From DASQFU01 sp035632955 (GTDB taxonomy: Bacteria; Eisenbacteria; RBG-16-71-46), in contig DASQFU010000177.1 in NCBI GenBank assembly GCA_035632955.1, forward strand, positions 1 to 22,725: a stretch of 22,725 nt of DNA, written 5' to 3'. A program made the position numbers and the translations under genes. A model generated the notes under the pieces. That model had not been told where the DNA came from, searched no databases, and was given only the letters and a program-made list of their open reading frames with translations. Positions 20,645 to 22,725 of this stretch are shown here, piece after piece; positions within the stretch are counted from its first letter, which is position 1; every line of letters begins with the position of its first letter.

Positions 20645-21490
20645 GTGCTGACGTTGGCTCTGGCGGGAATGCTGGCGGTCGCGGTCGCCGACACGACGAT
20701 CCGGCTGCCCGGGACGACCCTGAAGTTCGGCCTTCCGCCCGAGCGGGTCGCCACCTTGGGCACGTTCGGGCCAGCCTCCGCCGGGGGCGGCCGGAAGCCC
20801 GCGGCCGCGGGCGTCGAGGAGCATGAAGGGCCGATGCGATTCTTCGGGCTCGACGCGCAGGCGCGCCTGACGTTCGAGGACCGGCGTCTCACTCGCGGCC
20901 GTTTCGAAGTCGAGAGCGTCTCGCCCCATTCCTTCTCCTACGTCGAAGACCAGCTTCGCCGGCTCGGTAACCGGCGCGAGTGCCGGCGCATCGACGCCTC
21001 GGGGCGCGTGTGCGATTGGATCGGGCGTGCGACGGTTCACCTTCAGCTCAGCGGCCGGCAGCTCGTCGCCGAGATCGCGCCGACGGCGTCGCTTGCCAAA
21101 CCGATTGCCGCCGTCCGTCCGGCACCGGCGCCCACCGACACAGCCGGCCGCATGGGTGTCGCGCTCCCGACCGTCGTCGCGCCCGCCGCCGCGCCGGATA
21201 CGGTGTGGCTGAGCGGACCGGACTCGCTGCCCGCCCCGATCGCCCTCGAGATTTGTAGGCCGGTGCGCCCGGAGGCCGCGCGCAGTGAAGGGATCTTTGG
21301 TCGTGTGACCGTGCAGGTGCTCGTCGACGTCGACGGCCGTGTGCTCGAAACGCAGATCGTGCGCGGTATCCCGGCTCTCGATCAGGCCGCACTCGCGTGC
21401 GCGCGCCGCTTCCGATTCCAGCCGTACCGCGCGAACGGAAAGCCGGTGCGGTTCCGCCACGAGCTGTCCCTGACGTTCCTGCTGGACTGA
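20645..21490 (+). CDS. Exported protein with TonB-type C-terminal domain
   Basis: 281 residues. The hydrophobic N-terminus (LTLALAGMLAVAVA) is a short signal peptide, probably cleaved before DTT. The middle part is unrecognised and includes a Cys pair in ECRRIDASGRVCDW. A Pro/Ala-rich stretch leads to the C-terminal domain (about 195-281): EGIFGRVTVQVLVDVDGRV, then IPALDQAALACARRFRFQP, typical of TonB energy-transduction C-terminal domains. True TonB keeps an uncleaved N-terminal anchor and a long Pro-rich span; here the anchor looks cleavable and the spacer short, so this is probably a TonB-like secreted protein. The start is GTG at 20645, since an in-frame stop lies at 20636-20638. Confidence 0.82.
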   Translation: MLTLALAGMLAVAVADTTIRLPGTTLKFGLPPERVATLGTFGPASAGGGRKPAAAGVEEHEGPMRFFGLDAQARLTFEDRRLTRGRFEVESVSPHSFSYVEDQLRRLGNRRECRRIDASGRVCDWIGRATVHLQLSGRQLVAEIAPTASLAKPIAAVRPAPAPTDTAGRMGVALPTVVAPAAAPDTVWLSGPDSLPAPIALEICRPVRPEAARSEGIFGRVTVQVLVDVDGRVLETQIVRGIPALDQAALACARRFRFQPYRANGKPVRFRHELSLTFLLD

Positions 21491-21492
21491 CG

Positions 21493-22725
21493 ATGATCCT
21501 GCTCACGGCCGAGGAAATGCGCATGCTCGATCGCGTCACGATCGAGAGCGGCCACGCCACGGGCGCTCTGCTGATGGAGCGCGCCGGCGCCGGCATCGTC
21601 GAGGCCATGGAGCGCCGCTACGGGAGCACGCTCGGGTTGCGTGCGGTGGTGCTGTGCGGCGCGGGGAACAACGGCGGTGACGGTTTCGTCGCGGCCCGCT
21701 ACCTGCGAGACCATGGCGCCGACGTGCACGTGGGCGTGATCGGCGACGTCGCCAGGATCGGTCCCGATGCGAACGCGCACCTGCAACGTCTGATCGCCGC
21801 GGGCGTGCGGCCGGTGCCGATCGGATCGGCGCCGGAGCTCGAGCACCTGATCGCGACGCACGAGACCTGGGATTTGGCACTCGACGCTGTGCTCGGCACC
21901 GGCGCGCGCGGCGAACCCCAAGGACTGCTGGCCGAGGCCGTGCAGGCGCTGCGTCAGCTCGACGAGGCGGGGACACGGATCGTCGCCGCCGACCTGCCGA
22001 CCGGAGTCGGCGCCGACACCGGCGAGATCGCGCGGCGCGCGGTGCGCGCGGACCTCACGGTCGCCTTCGGCGCCCCGAAGCGCGGGCATTTTCTCTATCC
22101 TGGGCGGGCGTTCGTCGGCGCGCTGGAAGTCGTCGACATCGGGCTCGCGCTGCACGCCGTGCGGCTGAGCGCGTTTCCAATCGAGCTGGCGACGGCGCCC
22201 GAGATGGCGGAGCTGCTCCCGACGCGTCATCCGCGCGCCCACAAGAACGAGGTCGGGCGGGTGCTGATCGCCGGTGGATCCGCCGGCCTGACCGGCGCCG
22301 TCGCGCTGGCGGCACTCGCCGCGCTCCGGAGCGGCGCCGGCTACGTTCAAGTCGCGGCTCCCGCGAGCCTTCAGGACATTCTCGCGCTCAAGCTCACCGA
22401 AGCGATCACGCTGCCGATGCCGGAAACCCCCGAACGCTCGCTCTCCGCGCTCGCGCTCGCGCCATTGCGAGAACGACTCGCGGACGTCGACGTGGTGGCG
22501 CTCGGCCCGGGCCTCTCACGCCATCCGGAATCGGCCGAGCTGGCCCGCCGACTTGTCGCCGCAGGCGACTGTCCGCTGGTGCTCGATGCCGACGGGCTCG
22601 ACGCGTTCGCCGGCCACGCCGACGCGCTCATGCGGGGCGCGCCGCCGCTCATTTTGACTCCGCACCTGGGAGAGATGCATCGGCTCACCGGCATCGCCAC
22701 CAGCGACCTCGAAGCGCGGCGCATC
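21493..22725 (+). CDS. nnr: Bifunctional NAD(P)H-hydrate epimerase / ADP-dependent dehydratase (3' partial)
   Basis: Repairs damaged NAD(P)H hydrates: the N-terminal YjeF domain epimerises them and the C-terminal ribokinase-like domain dehydrates them with ADP. 411 residues are visible with no stop before the right edge. The epimerase motif GAGNNGGDG is at 57-65, with an aspartate strand (LDAVLGTG) and DLPTGVGADTG further on. The dehydratase half starts near residue 240 (HKNEVGRVLIAGGSAGLTGA) and includes GPGLSR, LDADGLD at 364-370 and TPHLGEM near 389-395. Full-length homologues are about 500 residues, so roughly 90 are missing. The start ATG at 21493 is 2 bp after the preceding stop, so it belongs to the same operon; no strong ribosome-binding site is seen. 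Confidence 0.93.
   Translation, partial: MILLTAEEMRMLDRVTIESGHATGALLMERAGAGIVEAMERRYGSTLGLRAVVLCGAGNNGGDGFVAARYLRDHGADVHVGVIGDVARIGPDANAHLQRLIAAGVRPVPIGSAPELEHLIATHETWDLALDAVLGTGARGEPQGLLAEAVQALRQLDEAGTRIVAADLPTGVGADTGEIARRAVRADLTVAFGAPKRGHFLYPGRAFVGALEVVDIGLALHAVRLSAFPIELATAPEMAELLPTRHPRAHKNEVGRVLIAGGSAGLTGAVALAALAALRSGAGYVQVAAPASLQDILALKLTEAITLPMPETPERSLSALALAPLRERLADVDVVALGPGLSRHPESAELARRLVAAGDCPLVLDADGLDAFAGHADALMRGAPPLILTPHLGEMHRLTGIATSDLEARRI

Overview
The window is GC-rich, densely coding DNA from a bacterium, probably Gram-negative: it has a lipobox lipoprotein, other Sec-exported proteins and a TonB-type C-terminal domain. I cannot name the phylum from sequence alone; the gene mix would suit an FCB-group, 'Eisenbacteria'-like or similar environmental lineage, but that is inference. 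I found no rRNA, tRNA, CRISPR array or insertion sequence. No gene-free stretch exceeds 300 bases; the longest are 2436-2686, 17354-17583, 11392-11624 and 6124-6324.

Left edge (1-2686, + strand): the 3' part of ftsH, interrupted just before the Walker B strand by an intein whose N-terminus lies off the window. The intein has two LAGLIDADG motifs, an extra helix-turn-helix-like segment and a complete C-terminal splice junction. The first extein codons after it keep intein-like codon usage, which suggests co-conversion during homing. Beyond ftsH, an excellent match to an extracytoplasmic-function (ECF) sigma promoter is followed by about 125 nt of serial hairpins and an intrinsic-type terminator, with no good gene inside: a candidate small RNA.

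2687-8151: a fatty-acid beta-oxidation cluster. A thiolase (fadI-like) and a trifunctional-type alpha subunit (fadJ-like) are translationally coupled on the minus strand, divergent from a long-chain acyl-CoA synthetase on the plus strand. 8148-11391 (minus): a DUF885 zinc-peptidase-like protein coupled to a secreted alpha/beta-hydrolase-fold protein lacking the nucleophilic serine, preceded by a protein with two zinc ribbons, a repetitive linker and a cold-shock domain. The latter has a near-consensus sigma70 promoter and a 200-nt leader containing a terminator-like hairpin.

11625-14970 (minus): a DEAH-type helicase with a DUF1998-type Cys cluster, followed by a DEDD exonuclease, matching the MrfA/MrfB (YprA/YprB) DNA-repair pair. 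15102-17353 (minus): two tandem, overlapping, diverged paralogues of an exported family I do not recognise, one periplasmic and one a lipoprotein.

17584-22725 (plus): an NRDE/TANGO2-family protein, predicted to be leaderless, coupled to a short-chain dehydrogenase. Then comes a probable operon under its own promoter: a 63-aa zinc ribbon, a HAD phosphatase, a small unknown protein, an exported TonB C-terminal-domain protein, and a bifunctional NAD(P)H-hydrate repair enzyme that runs off the right edge.
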